Source: Apus apus
Lineage: Eukaryota > Chordata > Aves > Apodiformes > Apodidae
Length of the DNA: 64,000 nt
Reading direction: 5' to 3'
NCBI RefSeq assembly: GCF_020740795.1
Contig: NC_067290.1
Span: 15,544,001 to 15,608,000, forward strand
The notes beneath the pieces are model-generated. The model searched no databases. It worked only from the letters and a program-made list of their open reading frames with translations, and was not told the origin of the DNA. This document shows, piece after piece, positions 13,663-25,500 of this stretch (positions are counted from its first letter, which is position 1; the number at the start of each line of letters is the position of its first letter). Made by a program: the position numbers and the translations under genes.

Positions 13663-16600
13663 TATCCAAAAAAATACACCATCCGTCCCCCCATGCAGTG
13701 TTACAATCATCTAAGATTTCTAACACAGCAATACGTTCAGAAAAAAGCTACAACTCTCCTCTTGCATTACCCTTTCAGTAAATTATCCCAGATTTTTAAA
13801 ACTGAAAACCAAAACACATTGTCACAGCCTTTGAAACAAGAAGTCTTGCATGAATACTACTAAATTTAATCCTCTCATTATCCTCCATGTAAGGAAATTC
13901 CTACCACACCTCAAACCAAAACTAAGAGAAGATCAAACCACACAACTTGACCAAGATCGTAAAGTATAGTCTTCTTTATATCCAAGATAGCTCATGCAAA
14001 AAAACAGGAACTGAATCTCAATATATCCCATGGCTAGATCTGCATGATCTGCTGCAGTTAAATATGCCTTCAGCCAAGAGCTTTGCTACAGTTTTTCAAC
14101 AGACTCATTTTTTCTGCCGCCATGGATTTTTAAACGCATCATCCTAATAGGGTAAGAGGATTTGGGACACAATCCATAGTTCAAAAAACATCAGGTATGC
14201 AATGAAAATTCTAATTTGGTCCAATTTTTATTTTTCAAAAAATAGCACTTTTTTGCATATTTAGAACTATTAATATAATGTACCCTCCAAAAATTTGCAC
14301 CATATTCTTTGTCTTGTGCTTGAAAAACCTCAAACCTTATAGCAGCAAACAGCATTTTGCTAACTAGGATAACAAACCTCGTGAGTTTTTTTCTCTCTAC
14401 CATTATAAATGTATCCTAATTATTTAAAAAAATCTGTTGCTTTTGTTGTTCAGTATGATTTGGGTTTAGTGGTAAAAGTATACAACTATTTACAGTACTT
14501 TTAATAGTGTTATATAGTTTTATTTTCTCTGTTTTAACCTCCCCCCTTGTATCCTGCATTCTCTACATAAATATATGACTGCTTTATTTTCCTTCCAGTG
14601 TTATCAACTCCTACAATACTATTTTTGCTCATGGCTGCTGGTAACTTTTCTTTATATCCCAAACATTAGAATCATGCATGATTCATCTTTTTAAAGAATA
14701 TTGTTGTCCTCAGTGTTACAAAGGAAACCTGAAAAGGTCAAGAAAGTCATCAGCTTCAGAAAGCTCAAAGACAAAAAAGTGAACCTCATTATTGCATTAT
14801 TTTCTCAAGTATGATTAGTCAAAGACATTTAAGCTTTTTAAGAACAAAATTGTTCCTTTTGAATAGATTTTGAAATAATGCATTCCTTTCACTAAACCAA
14901 AACCATAATTAAATGCTGTTTATAAATCATATAATTAATCCAGAACAGCATCTCACTTCAACAAAATTGTCTTTTTGCTCAATTTTTTGCTTGTATCAGT
15001 TAAGTACCACATAGCAGCAAAAGCAGATAACTGCCTTTTTTCCTTTATCTTAAAAGCTATGAAAAATATTTTTTCTTTAGTAGTTTATATCTTCTGTCAT
15101 ACTTGTCTTTTTCATATGAAGACTTATGCATTTTCTGTGCAACTTCACAAAAACGTATTAGAAATTTACTGTGAATCCTGAACTACACCTTTAAAACAAC
15201 ACTTAGAGGTAAAACACCAACAGCACAACTGCTTTGCAGGAATTAAACAGGATATATGGATTGTAGGGGGGAAAAAAAAAGTATAAAGTGGGAGACATGC
15301 ATAAGAGCTTTTCTATAGCAAATGTTTTCCCTCAATCTTGATAAAGTTAATTTTTTATTATTTCTTAACTTCATCCTCCAGAGAACAAACCCTTTGCATA
15401 ACTGAGTCATTGTAGTTGAAACCACGCTACGAACTATTGACCTCTGAAATATTTTTTGAAGTCTTAGACACTCCATTTTTTTAATGGGAACTGGTAACAC
15501 TGAGATAGTCTTGCAAATAATGCTGAAGTGATTTTAACAAAAGGAGGGATTGCTTCAGACTTATGACACTGCATCTGCAGTAACTGGTGATGTGGCACAC
15601 CCTTTTGTTTTTTTCACTGGCAAATCAGAAGAGGGGCTAAGGCTATTATTTTGCTTTGCCTTCCCACAAGGCTCCTCACCACAAAATATGGCTTAGAGAG
15701 ATCTTTTGTTCCTCCAGCTGTGTTAGGTTATTCCTCAGATGATTTCACCAGCACAGTAACTTGCTGCCCCTCTACAACTTGAGATTCACAGACTTCCAAA
15801 GAGTAAGTTTTCTTAGTAAAGAGGAATAAACTGAAGCGATTGTGTTATTTTTGGAGTTGAGTGATTCATGCATGTTATATAATTTTAGCTTTCATCTAGT
15901 AAACTGCTTACAAATAATTACTAAGCTTTCAGTTTATTACAGATGGTAAAGAATCATTCTTTTAAGATTTTTTCTTTCAATGCTGTAAATATGCAGTTTA
16001 TCCTATCGTGTGCCTCTGGCTTGCTTCCCCCATTATCTAGTTTCACCTGATTCTTTGTTTGAAAGCTATTTCAGTTCTCAGAAGTATTTTATGAAGTGTT
16101 AGTATCTCAGTGCTTTGAGACATGACCTGCAAGCCTAGCAGGACAGTTACTAAGCTACCAAAAATGCACTCAACTACAACCAAACTATTAAAAAAAGACT
16201 CTCAAATACCAGCTCCTCTCTCCCAGTAGAACCAGTGAAAGACTTTGGTACCTATTACTTATCATTCCATCTGAAGTGGTGGTAGTTCTTTTCACATTGT
16301 CTTCCTAGCAAGTATATAACTGCATGAAGGCCTAAGTAAGCTTTTTCCTCAGATTGAGCATGTCTTTCAGGAGTTCCTCCTCCTGGTTTCTACAGACTAT
16401 CGTGGCATTGAGAATCAAAAGTAATAATTGGAAAATTCGTGACAGTGCTGAGAGATTAGACCCAGAAGGTGAAGCTAAGGTTTTGGATTGAAACTGAGAG
16501 GAATTAACAGGAATCAAAAGGACACCAAGAATGGGAAGTGGGCATGAGGAAGAGATTGTGTAAGCATCTGTTTACAAAAAACATAATCAAGTTAGAGGAC

Positions 16601-18010
16601 TTAGAAACAGATTTTATATAGGTAGACACCACCAGGTCTGACTAGAAGAAATACAGTAATAAGGTATTGTCCCAATATACACTGCCTGAAATCTGAAAAC
16701 TAATTAATTGCTTCTGAAGCACAGTGCTGCTTCTCAACCCAGCAAGTGTTTAGTGTAAAGTTATGAGAGTGGACTTATATGATGCTTGTAGTGCGAGACT
16801 GTTCTCTGTGTGTGACATTTACTTAGATTAGCTCAAACACCTGATGATGCTGTATGGAGACCCTGGATTTGCTGAGGACCTACAGTAGGGTTCCAAACAG
16901 CCAGCTCCCTTCAAACCTGTTTAAGATTTTTAATCAGTTATGAGATTTGATTAAAAGTGCATTCAAATGCAAATGATACAAAGTTAGAAATGCACATTAG
17001 ACAATACAATAAGTTATTTAACTTGGTCATTGTCACACGAGCTGTCTGCAGCACAGGAAGATGAAGATACTAAGTTCCATGATTGTTACTACTTTTCTTA
17101 TTTTATCTCGCTCAATTTGTAGAATACATCATGCATTAGGAATTAATCACAGCTATGAAGTATAGGAAATTAGCATTTGTAAGTCTCATCTCCTTTGTTA
17201 TCGTCTGGTAAAAAAATAGAAAGGATCAAGAAAACAGAGGTCCCTGATTAAGAAACATGAATATCATAAAAAACCCCTGAGAATATCTGCCTTCCTCTGT
17301 CTCAGGCTTCCCACACTATAATTTAGTGAAGTTTCCTAAAAACTTGTGTGATTTACATGCTCTCACTTGCAATGTAACATTTTGAGTCATCTGTTGACGT
17401 TGCACAACTTGACACAACTCAACTCCAATTCTGCCAAATGCAGTTCCTCTGACTGCATAAAACACTCTAAAATGTTAGTCTGGCTTTGAGCATCAGAAAT
17501 TTGACATGTACAGTTGTTTTTCACTGCATTAGTATTTCACCTCAGAAGACTACTTTGAAGGTAAATCAGTTCCAATTAGTTCCAACCCAAAAAGCACAAG
17601 ACGACTATGAAAAAAACTTATCAATGAAGATTTTACATGTCACGCAGTACACAATGGTTGAATTTTATTTTAATTACATGATTGGGACTGAACAGATTTT
17701 TATCATTAATGGAGTGTACCAAGTCAGCCACGTTTTGCAGAAAATAGAAAAGCAATGAAATGCCACAGCACATACAATCACCAATGCCATGCAAATACCT
17801 ATTTTACATAAAATACAATATTTTAAAGTAATGTTTTGCTTTTATTTGTAGAAACAATACTGTAATTCCCTCACCTTGAGAATATATATTTTTACCAAAA
17901 GTAACTGTTTAAGAACAAGGACAACAGACGCATGGCTTCAATGCTTAGTAAGACTAGCCAATTTCTTGACTAGTGTAGTACAACACTAATTTGGTTTATT
18001 TAAAGAAATG

Positions 18011-18166
18011 CTGAAATTCCAGCCTTGAAGATTGTCAAGGCTCAGCTAGACAAAGCCCAAGCTGATCTAATCCACTGTTGGAGATGAAAACATTGGATTA
18101 CCAGGCTGGACTACATGATGGCCAGAAGCCACTTCCTAACAACGCTTCTATGATTCTAGAATCTTG
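18011..18166 (+). mobile_element. Degenerate CR1 LINE 3' end
   Basis: A weaker CR1-like tail: ATGCTGAAATTCCAGCCTTG, GGCTGGACTACATGATGGCC, CCACTTCCTAACAACGCTTC, then TCTATGATTCTAGAA. It is more diverged than the other copies. It lies about 0.6 kb upstream of the OMD start exon. Confidence 0.65.
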
Positions 18167-18798
18167 ACCTTGCACCATTTGTGCAGTGCAAGTTCATAGT
18201 GAGAAAAACTAAGATATTTGCAAAAAAAGTTTTCATCTTGACAGAGTTTAATAAGGCTATGTGTTTCCAGAGGTCTGAGGAAGAAACTTTGTTCAGGCAT
18301 TCCATCTGCATCCATTTAAAACTGGCTTGTCAGGGTGATGCTTAAAAAAAGCAACACCTCAAATTCCCAATACAAACCTCAGACTGTACCACTTTCTATA
18401 TTGTAAGTTCTTATATTGTAAATTTCTATTTCATAAATTCTTTGTAATAAATTAAAAGAAGAAGGGAATGAAAACTGGCATTTTTTAATACTCCCAACTG
18501 TTATGGTGTCCTTCAGTAACAAGCACAGCACAGGTAGCTGTTCCTTGCTTGATGTCAGAAAAGCACATGTACATTTACATCAAGAATGGTGTATTTGTTT
18601 ATGGATGTTTTCTTGGAAGACAGAGATTAAAACTTGGTTTTGCTAATAATGCCGCTGAAAGGGTTGCAAAAAAAAAAGCATTATTCCACTTACTTTATAT
18701 TCTCGCTTCTTAAAACTGAAACTTACGTATGATTTATTTTATTGCTACCTAATAAACTTTTCCTTCTCACCAACAGGATACCACATACAAACTTAAAT

Positions 18799-21502
18799 AT
18801 GGGGATTATGAGCCACCTATTAACCATTCATCTCCTCTGGGTTGCTATGGTCTTTTGTCAATACGAAGACTATGATTTTGAGGATGAGTATGATGAGGAG
18901 TCAGATCATCAACTTCCATATTATTTTAATCCAAACGCACAAGCTGAAGTTCCTCGCATTCCTTTTCCAGTTCAGTGTGCCAGAGAATGCTTTTGTCCAC
19001 CAGCTTTTCCATTATCCATGTACTGTGATCATCGTAAACTCAAGACAATACCCAATATCCCAAGTCACGTCCAACAGCTTTATCTACAAAGCAATGATAT
19101 TGAAGCTGTGCCTGCTGGACCATTCACTAATGTTACATTTTTGAGAGAAATTAATCTCAGCCACAACAAAATTAAATCTCATATGATTGACAACGGTGTT
19201 TTCGCCACACTTTCAAACTTAGTGCAACTTCATTTACAACATAATGAATTAGAAGAATTTCCATACCCGCTTCCCAGCTCTCTAGAGAGACTTCTCCTTG
19301 GCTTCAATAAGATTTCTCAGTTACCTGGAAATGCACTGGAAGGATTACCTAACATAACCATGCTTGACCTTTGCAATAACTTCCTTGATGACTCAGTACT
19401 CAAAGAAAAACCACTTTCAAACCTGAAAAATTTAATGCAGCTCAACTTATGCAACAACAAATTACAGACTATGCCTCCTGATCTACCTTCATCACTTAGG
19501 CAGCTCTCTCTTGAAAATAACTCAATTTCTTACATTCCAGAAAACTACTTCAACAGACTTCCAAAAATCATTGCTCTAAGAATGTCCCACAATAAGCTGC
19601 AGAACATTCCACGCAACACCTTTAATCTACCCAACCTACTAGAACTTAATCTTGGACATAATAAATTGAAACAGATATTCTATATTCCAAGAACTTTGCA
19701 GCATTTGTATATTGAAGACAATGATATTGAAAGTATGTTGATGGTTTGAATTCTTTAAAAGAAAAAAAAATTAGTAGATTTTGGCAATGGTTGTGGGATG
19801 GGGGTGAATTTGGCATATTTTCCTTATAATCAGAATTAACTTTTAGAATGGTCTTGGTTTAATGGTCAAGGCAAACCAAAACCCAGAGAACAGAATTGCC
19901 CTCTATTACTCCCCCTCCCACCACCTTCCAGGGGAAGATAAAAGGTGAATAAGGAAGTGGGACCTCAAGGTTGAAAGTTAAAGCTAGAACAGGTTCACTA
20001 GAACAGGGAAGGGATAGTAACACCTGGGGTAAGGAACAAATACACAAATACATATATAAAAAACCCAATCTCAATAATCACAGAGGCAAGTGTCCAAAAG
20101 TCCCCCATGGCAGAACAGACTCAGTAAAAAGGTCCAGGGCTCATCCCAGTACCAGATGTTGTCAGATCCTCCAGAGCACATGGAGTTGATAAAAAAAAAG
20201 AGCAGGATCCTCTCTCCAAGACCATCAACCACAGCAAGGAAGAAGGCAGCAGGAAGGGCAGATTTCCCACCTTCTTGGCTTTTATAGAGCATGGCAGAAA
20301 ATGAGAGGGAATCCTGATCCCTCTGTTCTGTTGCCTGAATCCTTCAGGGTACTAAACACACTCTCTCTAGGTCCTTGTATTGATACCATAAAATTAGCTT
20401 GCTCCCCCTCAAACCCTAACAAGCCCATATAAAAAAAACCCCAAATATCAGAAACATCTCTTGCATCCTTGGTTTCAAGGACCTGCCCCCTTACAGCTTC
20501 CCACTTAGGTCATAAACAAAACACAGAATGCAGCAGTCATCTCAATGTGCATATTGGATAAGAGGTCCTCTCATGTCCCTTGCAGAGAGGTGGGCTTGAG
20601 CTATTACTGTTTGCAACTAACCAGCTGATAAGGCACTGACCCAGAGTTCACACACATTCTCTCTCTCACACACACAGAGTAGCTTTTTAATCAACTTTTT
20701 CTTTGAGCAGGAATATCATCCCATTTTCTTCAAGGCACAGTGTAAACACATCCTTGGTTAGTTTAGACCAAACAATGGTGAAATTAGAAGGGATTTTATT
20801 TTTGCATCTTACCCTTCGTCATTTTTTGTAAGTTCACACCAGTTTTTAATATGTAAAGCTAAAACCTTTTTGAAAGTTTCTTCTGATTAGGCAATTAATA
20901 AAAACAAATACAGAGAAAAGGAATTATGAAAAATATTCCATTCACATAATGTAGCAATTACCAATTGTACTGACAGCCATATTTGGTTTCCCTACAACCT
21001 TATACTTTGCAAATGCCAAAATTGTTATCACCATCATTTACAAAACCAATTATAACAAAGGGAAGGTTTATATTAATATTTTGCACTGCAAAAATAGTTT
21101 CCTTTTTCAATTTCAAAACACAAGTTTCACTTTTGCAATAGGTTTTAAATGTAACTGTTTTCTGTATTCTTTTTTCTTTCAGGCATAAATGTTACTTTGA
21201 TGTGTCCATCTATAGATCCAATGAACATCAACCAATTAACCTACATACGGGTGGATCGAAATAAGCTTACAACTCCAATAAGCACATATGCATTCTTTTG
21301 CTTCCCTCACATTCGAACCATTTATTATGGTGAACAAAATGTTAATGCCAACAAGTCAACTCAGCTAAGAACACCAGTGTTTCGACGATTTTTAACACCA
21401 GAAGAATACCATGAAGCAGAAGATGATCATGAAACACATGATCATGAAACTGAAGATGATAATGAAGCAGAAGACAACTACTTTTATCCTTACTTTCAGT
21501 GA
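18799..21502 (+). CDS. OMD: Osteomodulin (osteoadherin), keratan-sulfate SLRP
   Basis: Class II small leucine-rich proteoglycan of mineralised matrix, secreted; the family binds hydroxyapatite and integrin. Exons: 18777-19732 (ATG at 18799; 934 coding nt) and 21183-21502 (320 nt, TGA), together 418 codons with stop. The start has a strong context (A at -3, G at +4). Residues 1-20 form a signal peptide, probably cleaved before QYEDYD as in the mammalian protein. Residues 21-45 are rich in acid and tyrosine (likely sulfated). The cysteine cluster C60-x3-C64-x-C66-x9-C76 is the class II pattern. LRRs follow, with N-x-S/T sites such as NVT, NLS, NIT and NNS. The tail is strongly acidic and histidine-containing. 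The splice A|GC yields [13 protein letters not shown], which matches OMD as I recall it. Length (417 residues) is close to the human protein (about 421). Confidence 0.95.
19733..21182 (+). other. OMD: OMD intron between the two coding exons
   Basis: GT-AG intron (donor GTATGTTG, acceptor after TTTCTTTCAG). Its first half is occupied by a minus-strand LTR-like element (about 19849-20421). The rest is AT-rich, with a short pyrimidine/CA simple repeat at about 20656-20680. Confidence 0.85.
19849..20421 (-). mobile_element. Solo-LTR-like element (endogenous retrovirus remnant)
   Basis: A roughly 570-bp block inside the OMD intron with LTR grammar on the minus strand. It has TG...CA-type ends, TGTTAGGGTTTGAGG at the start, and a TATAAAAG box (complement of 20279-20286). 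Downstream of that box come T/G-rich segments and a terminal part rich in GGTTTTGGTTTG. The + strand reads CA-ended at 20421 and TG-started at 19849. No retroviral coding frame is present. Target-site duplications were not evident and family assignment needs a repeat library. Confidence 0.5.
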
Positions 21503-22560
21503 AATAACCATTATTGATGAGAGTATACAGAAACTTTTTCTTAGTTCGGGGGCATTCATATCCATTTTAGACTAGCTGGATAGTTCAGGGTATCTACATC
21601 CCTATCTACACCTATAAAGTGGAGATAAGATTTTAGCGTAGCTAAATGTCTTATTATTGGTGTGGTAAAAACCCACCATACTAGGAGCAAAGGGCACTCC
21701 CCTTACCATTAGATAGTCCAGTACATAACCTGGGTTGATGATGATGGAGTCATCCTTGCTTGGGCAGCCTAAGTTGAAAAAAATTACCTCAAAAAGCTTC
21801 AGTGTTCTAAAGTAATCAAACTTGCAAAATGACTAAAATACAAATCAATGTCATGGTCAATAGGAACAAAAGGATAAGGCAAAAAATCCATTCATATATA
21901 CATCCTGCTACTGAAAGCAGGGGAAAATAGATACACTAGAGAAAAGAACAAGAGGGTAAGATCAGAAAAATATATCCACAAGGTTCCTCCAGCTGTTCCA
22001 GAAATATAGATACTTCATCTTTTGGTTTCTGATCTGACAAGAAAACCAACAACACTGAGTTTCAGATCCTACTCATATTATATTTGCAGTGTCCTGTCAA
22101 GGTGTATTAAAATACTTCTCAGCTTGTCCCTCAACTATCACAAATCTTTCAAGTGATTTTAGCTTATGATTTTAAAGGAGATTTTAGCTTATGAGTAATA
22201 TAGGCAATAAACAACCTTTTGTCAAAGGTCTTAGGACCTAGGAAAAAAGATGTGCATTAATACAACTGACCCATTAGTATCTACACTTTACCTACACTTT
22301 AGCCTATATTAAGATAGAAGGCACATTAAAATTTAATGTAATCTTTTTATTAGACCTCATCATCAAGTAGAACAGGTACAAACAGCAGCATTCCAGGTTT
22401 TTTAAAGTATTAATAGCTAATATCAATTAACTATACTCTGCTTCAAAGTAGAATAAAAGTTGCTTAAAGCAAGCTAAAAAGTGCTATATACTATTTGAGT
22501 TATGCAAATTTTATTACATCTTATGCCTAGAAACAGATCCAAATAACTACAGATAATAAA
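21503..22560 (+). other. OMD: OMD 3' UTR region with candidate poly(A) signals
   Basis: After the TGA at 21500-21502 there is no further coding sequence. AATAAA hexamers occur at 22206-22211, 22452-22457 and 22555-22560. Any could end the OMD transcript; sequence alone does not decide. Confidence 0.4.
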
Positions 22561-25500
22561 ATAGTGCACTTTTCTGCTTTTGTTTTATTTAAATTCTATA
22601 CTTTTTAGCACTTCTTTCCTGATAAATCTTTGTTAGCTTTGAGTAAAGTTCACCATTTTCAATAAGATAAACAACTTAATGAAAGAAATGGAACCATACA
22701 TCATACTACCATTTTTTTCCTTATACTCTAAGTGGAAAAAAACTAAAAAGACTACATACAATTTTGTAGGCAAGTTTGTATTATTTACAAAAAGTTTCAG
22801 AGAAGTTTGGTTTTTTTCCTTACAATCTCAGTTGTTTTATCAAAGCTTATCTTAGTTTATTTTGGTTTCTGATGCAACAACATCAGTATTTAAGCTATTT
22901 TGTCCAAAATTTACACGTCTAACAACCTAATAAATTTAAGGAAAAATAAATAACTCAATTTCATAATTAATTGCATAGATTCATCCTCTACAGAGGAAAC
23001 TAAGTAAACAGCCTTCCTCTATTATAAAGGAAAAAACACAAGGGGGAAAAAAAAAAGGTAAAAATATGAAGATTAGCCATAAATACAGAGAGTAAAGTAG
23101 GTGCTATGAATAGCACATGGAAAAGGTAACAGAAGCACTGAATTAAAATACATATAGAGACAAATGAGTCTCAGAGCCCTGATCCTTGAGTCCCTGTAGA
23201 CACAGTAATGGCTCTCAACAAATGATGACATAGCTGTAAGTAGTAATGATAATTCAGGAAGGAATTCTAAGCATTTTTAATAAATTGAAGTTGGTTGGCT
23301 TTTGATTCAGGATATAACTGAGAACTTTCACAGGGGTCTGTGTAGCAGACAGTACTTTTACTCCAGTTACCATTTGTGTTTGTTATTTGTAGTTTGATTT
23401 CTATTTAAAAATTATGCACAATAGTAAAATGTGCTTTATTCAATTATAACACAGCAACTGATACAAGGAGTCTGTTTCTTTTCCACAAATGTAAGGAAAA
23501 AGGGTAATGTCTTCAGCTTTAAAAAATTCTGATTATAAATCAGAAACATATGGAAGTACGTTCATACCATCACTGGGTCATTTTTCAGCTGTCTCTATCT
23601 TGCAGCTGGTGGCCTTAACAGTGACCCGAAGTTAATCTAATTCACCAAGCCTTGGAAATATTTGCAACATTTAATAAAAATACTGGAGTCCTGACACGTA
23701 ACTATTTTATCTCCAGCACTTTTTTGGTTATTCTGAATCTTGAGGAATGTTTGAAGTTCTCTGTAAGATATGATTTTACATTTAACACTACCTCTGAACC
23801 CCCCTCCATCCCTCAAGGATGCCGAATTTGATAATTTGCCTAATATGACACAACTCTTCTATATTATCATCTTCAATCCTAGTTCTGTGCATTGCTCAAG
23901 AACATACCAGTAGACTGCCTCCTCCCTTTAGTGTACTCTGGCTTTTTGATCCCAGAATGAATGCAGACACAGTACAAGCACAGATATGAAACTGCCATAA
24001 AACTATTTTTAACTCCCTGCATTAGCATCTCAAAAAAACCCACAAAAAAACAAAGAAGTTCCATATCACACATACACAGCAAACAAAACATGCAGCTGTA
24101 CCATCAAAGAGACAAAATTAAGAGGATAAAAGAAATCAGGCCACACAGTCAAGCAGAAAAGTTCTGCATTTTAGAAAGTAATGTAAAGAACAATGCAGAA
24201 TACTTAAATTATTTATTTCAAGAAAATATAAAGACAAATACTGAGCTCAGTTTTTACACCCACTTCATGCCTTTGCTCTCTTTAACAGTAAATCTGTATT
24301 TCACTGCTTGCAGAGTATTTTGTACATATTATTAGGCTAGCTCAGTAATGACCTTTTACTCCATAAAATCTTTTCTATCTTTGCATGATTAATTTTCAAG
24401 GAAAACTTTAGTTTCTTTTCTGATCTGCCTTTCAAAGTATTAGTAGAAAGGTGAGAACAGACATGAACTAGTAATACCAAAGCTCTGAGCAGAGCAGAAT
24501 GTATGAGGCCACTTCAAGTGCAGATAAACAGACCAAACTGAACATCGACCAGTTCAAATAATACACGAAAGCCACTCATCTGCCTGCAAAACAAAACCTT
24601 TTCTCAGTTCTTCTGGGGTATTTTCAGCTTGATTTTTGCTTTATCTGCTCTTGACATAGAAACACTGCTAAATAGGAGATTGTCACAGATGCTGAAGACT
24701 TAGTCAGCAAAATGCAGAGTTTGGATAATTACCTTAATTTTTGTCTTGTTCTCCCATACCTTTCCTATCTCTGCCATCCGTACCCATTCAACTTATTTTC
24801 CTCTTCTAAAAGCCTTTTATCATTTACTGTCCATCCTACTGGCTACAATGAGGAAAAAAAATTTACATCTGCTTTTCCCCTAAAGTTGAATTTTTCTGAA
24901 AGCAGAATCCAGAGAGCAAGTGCCCTTTTTTAGACTGACTTGGATTCCCTCTACTAGAAGTAAAAACACCTTCTGTTACATTTTATATCCTTACAAAATT
25001 GTAGGGAAATTACTACTGTTAAATGTAACCCAGGATTCCATTCCAGCATAATTAGTAAAAGAGCCATTTCAAATGCTTCACATTTAAGCTAAAAAGTATC
25101 TTGGAGGGAAAGACAGTGAAAATGAGACATCATGGGTCAAAAAAAAAAGAATGGCACACCTGACAAATCAGAAAGCATTCCAGAATCACATTATCAAGGC
25201 CCTCTTAAAAAAACTGGAGCTCCATTAGTCAACAACAGAGCCTGTTTCAGTTTTCAGAAAAGAAGACACCTTCTAACTACATAGATCCTTGTAACTAGAG
25301 TCCAAGAAACAGGTACCTAGATATCAAATGTTCAGCTCTAACAGTACCTAGAAAGCATGCTCTGCTTGCCAGGGTGAATACTTCATGTCAACTTCCCTAT
25401 TGCCAGTGTGTATGAATCACTTTTCATTTCAGATTGGATACTGTGGTTGTTTCAAGCCATTTAAAATAAGAATAAAGCAGCAATACTATCATCTTTGTTG

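Larger units (their letters stand above)
4300..18776. other. ASPN-OMD intergenic region, also CENPP intron on the minus strand
   Basis: About 14 kb of AT-rich DNA. The only recognisable content is CR1 LINE pieces near 7.1, 10.2, 13.5 and 18.1 kb, and simple repeats. No open frame in this stretch resembles a known protein or has convincing splice context. A 5' noncoding exon of OMD is expected somewhere upstream of 18777 because that exon starts at a splice acceptor, but I could not place it. Confidence 0.6.

Noticed and set aside
19733..19749. Read-through C-terminus of OMD after ESMLMV
   Set aside because: This is the intron; splicing at GTATGT to 21183 restores the conserved [13 protein letters not shown] sequence.
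23961..24335. 124-residue open frame between OMD and OGN
   Set aside because: AT-rich, low-information translation, no recognisable domain, and no promoter or splice context.
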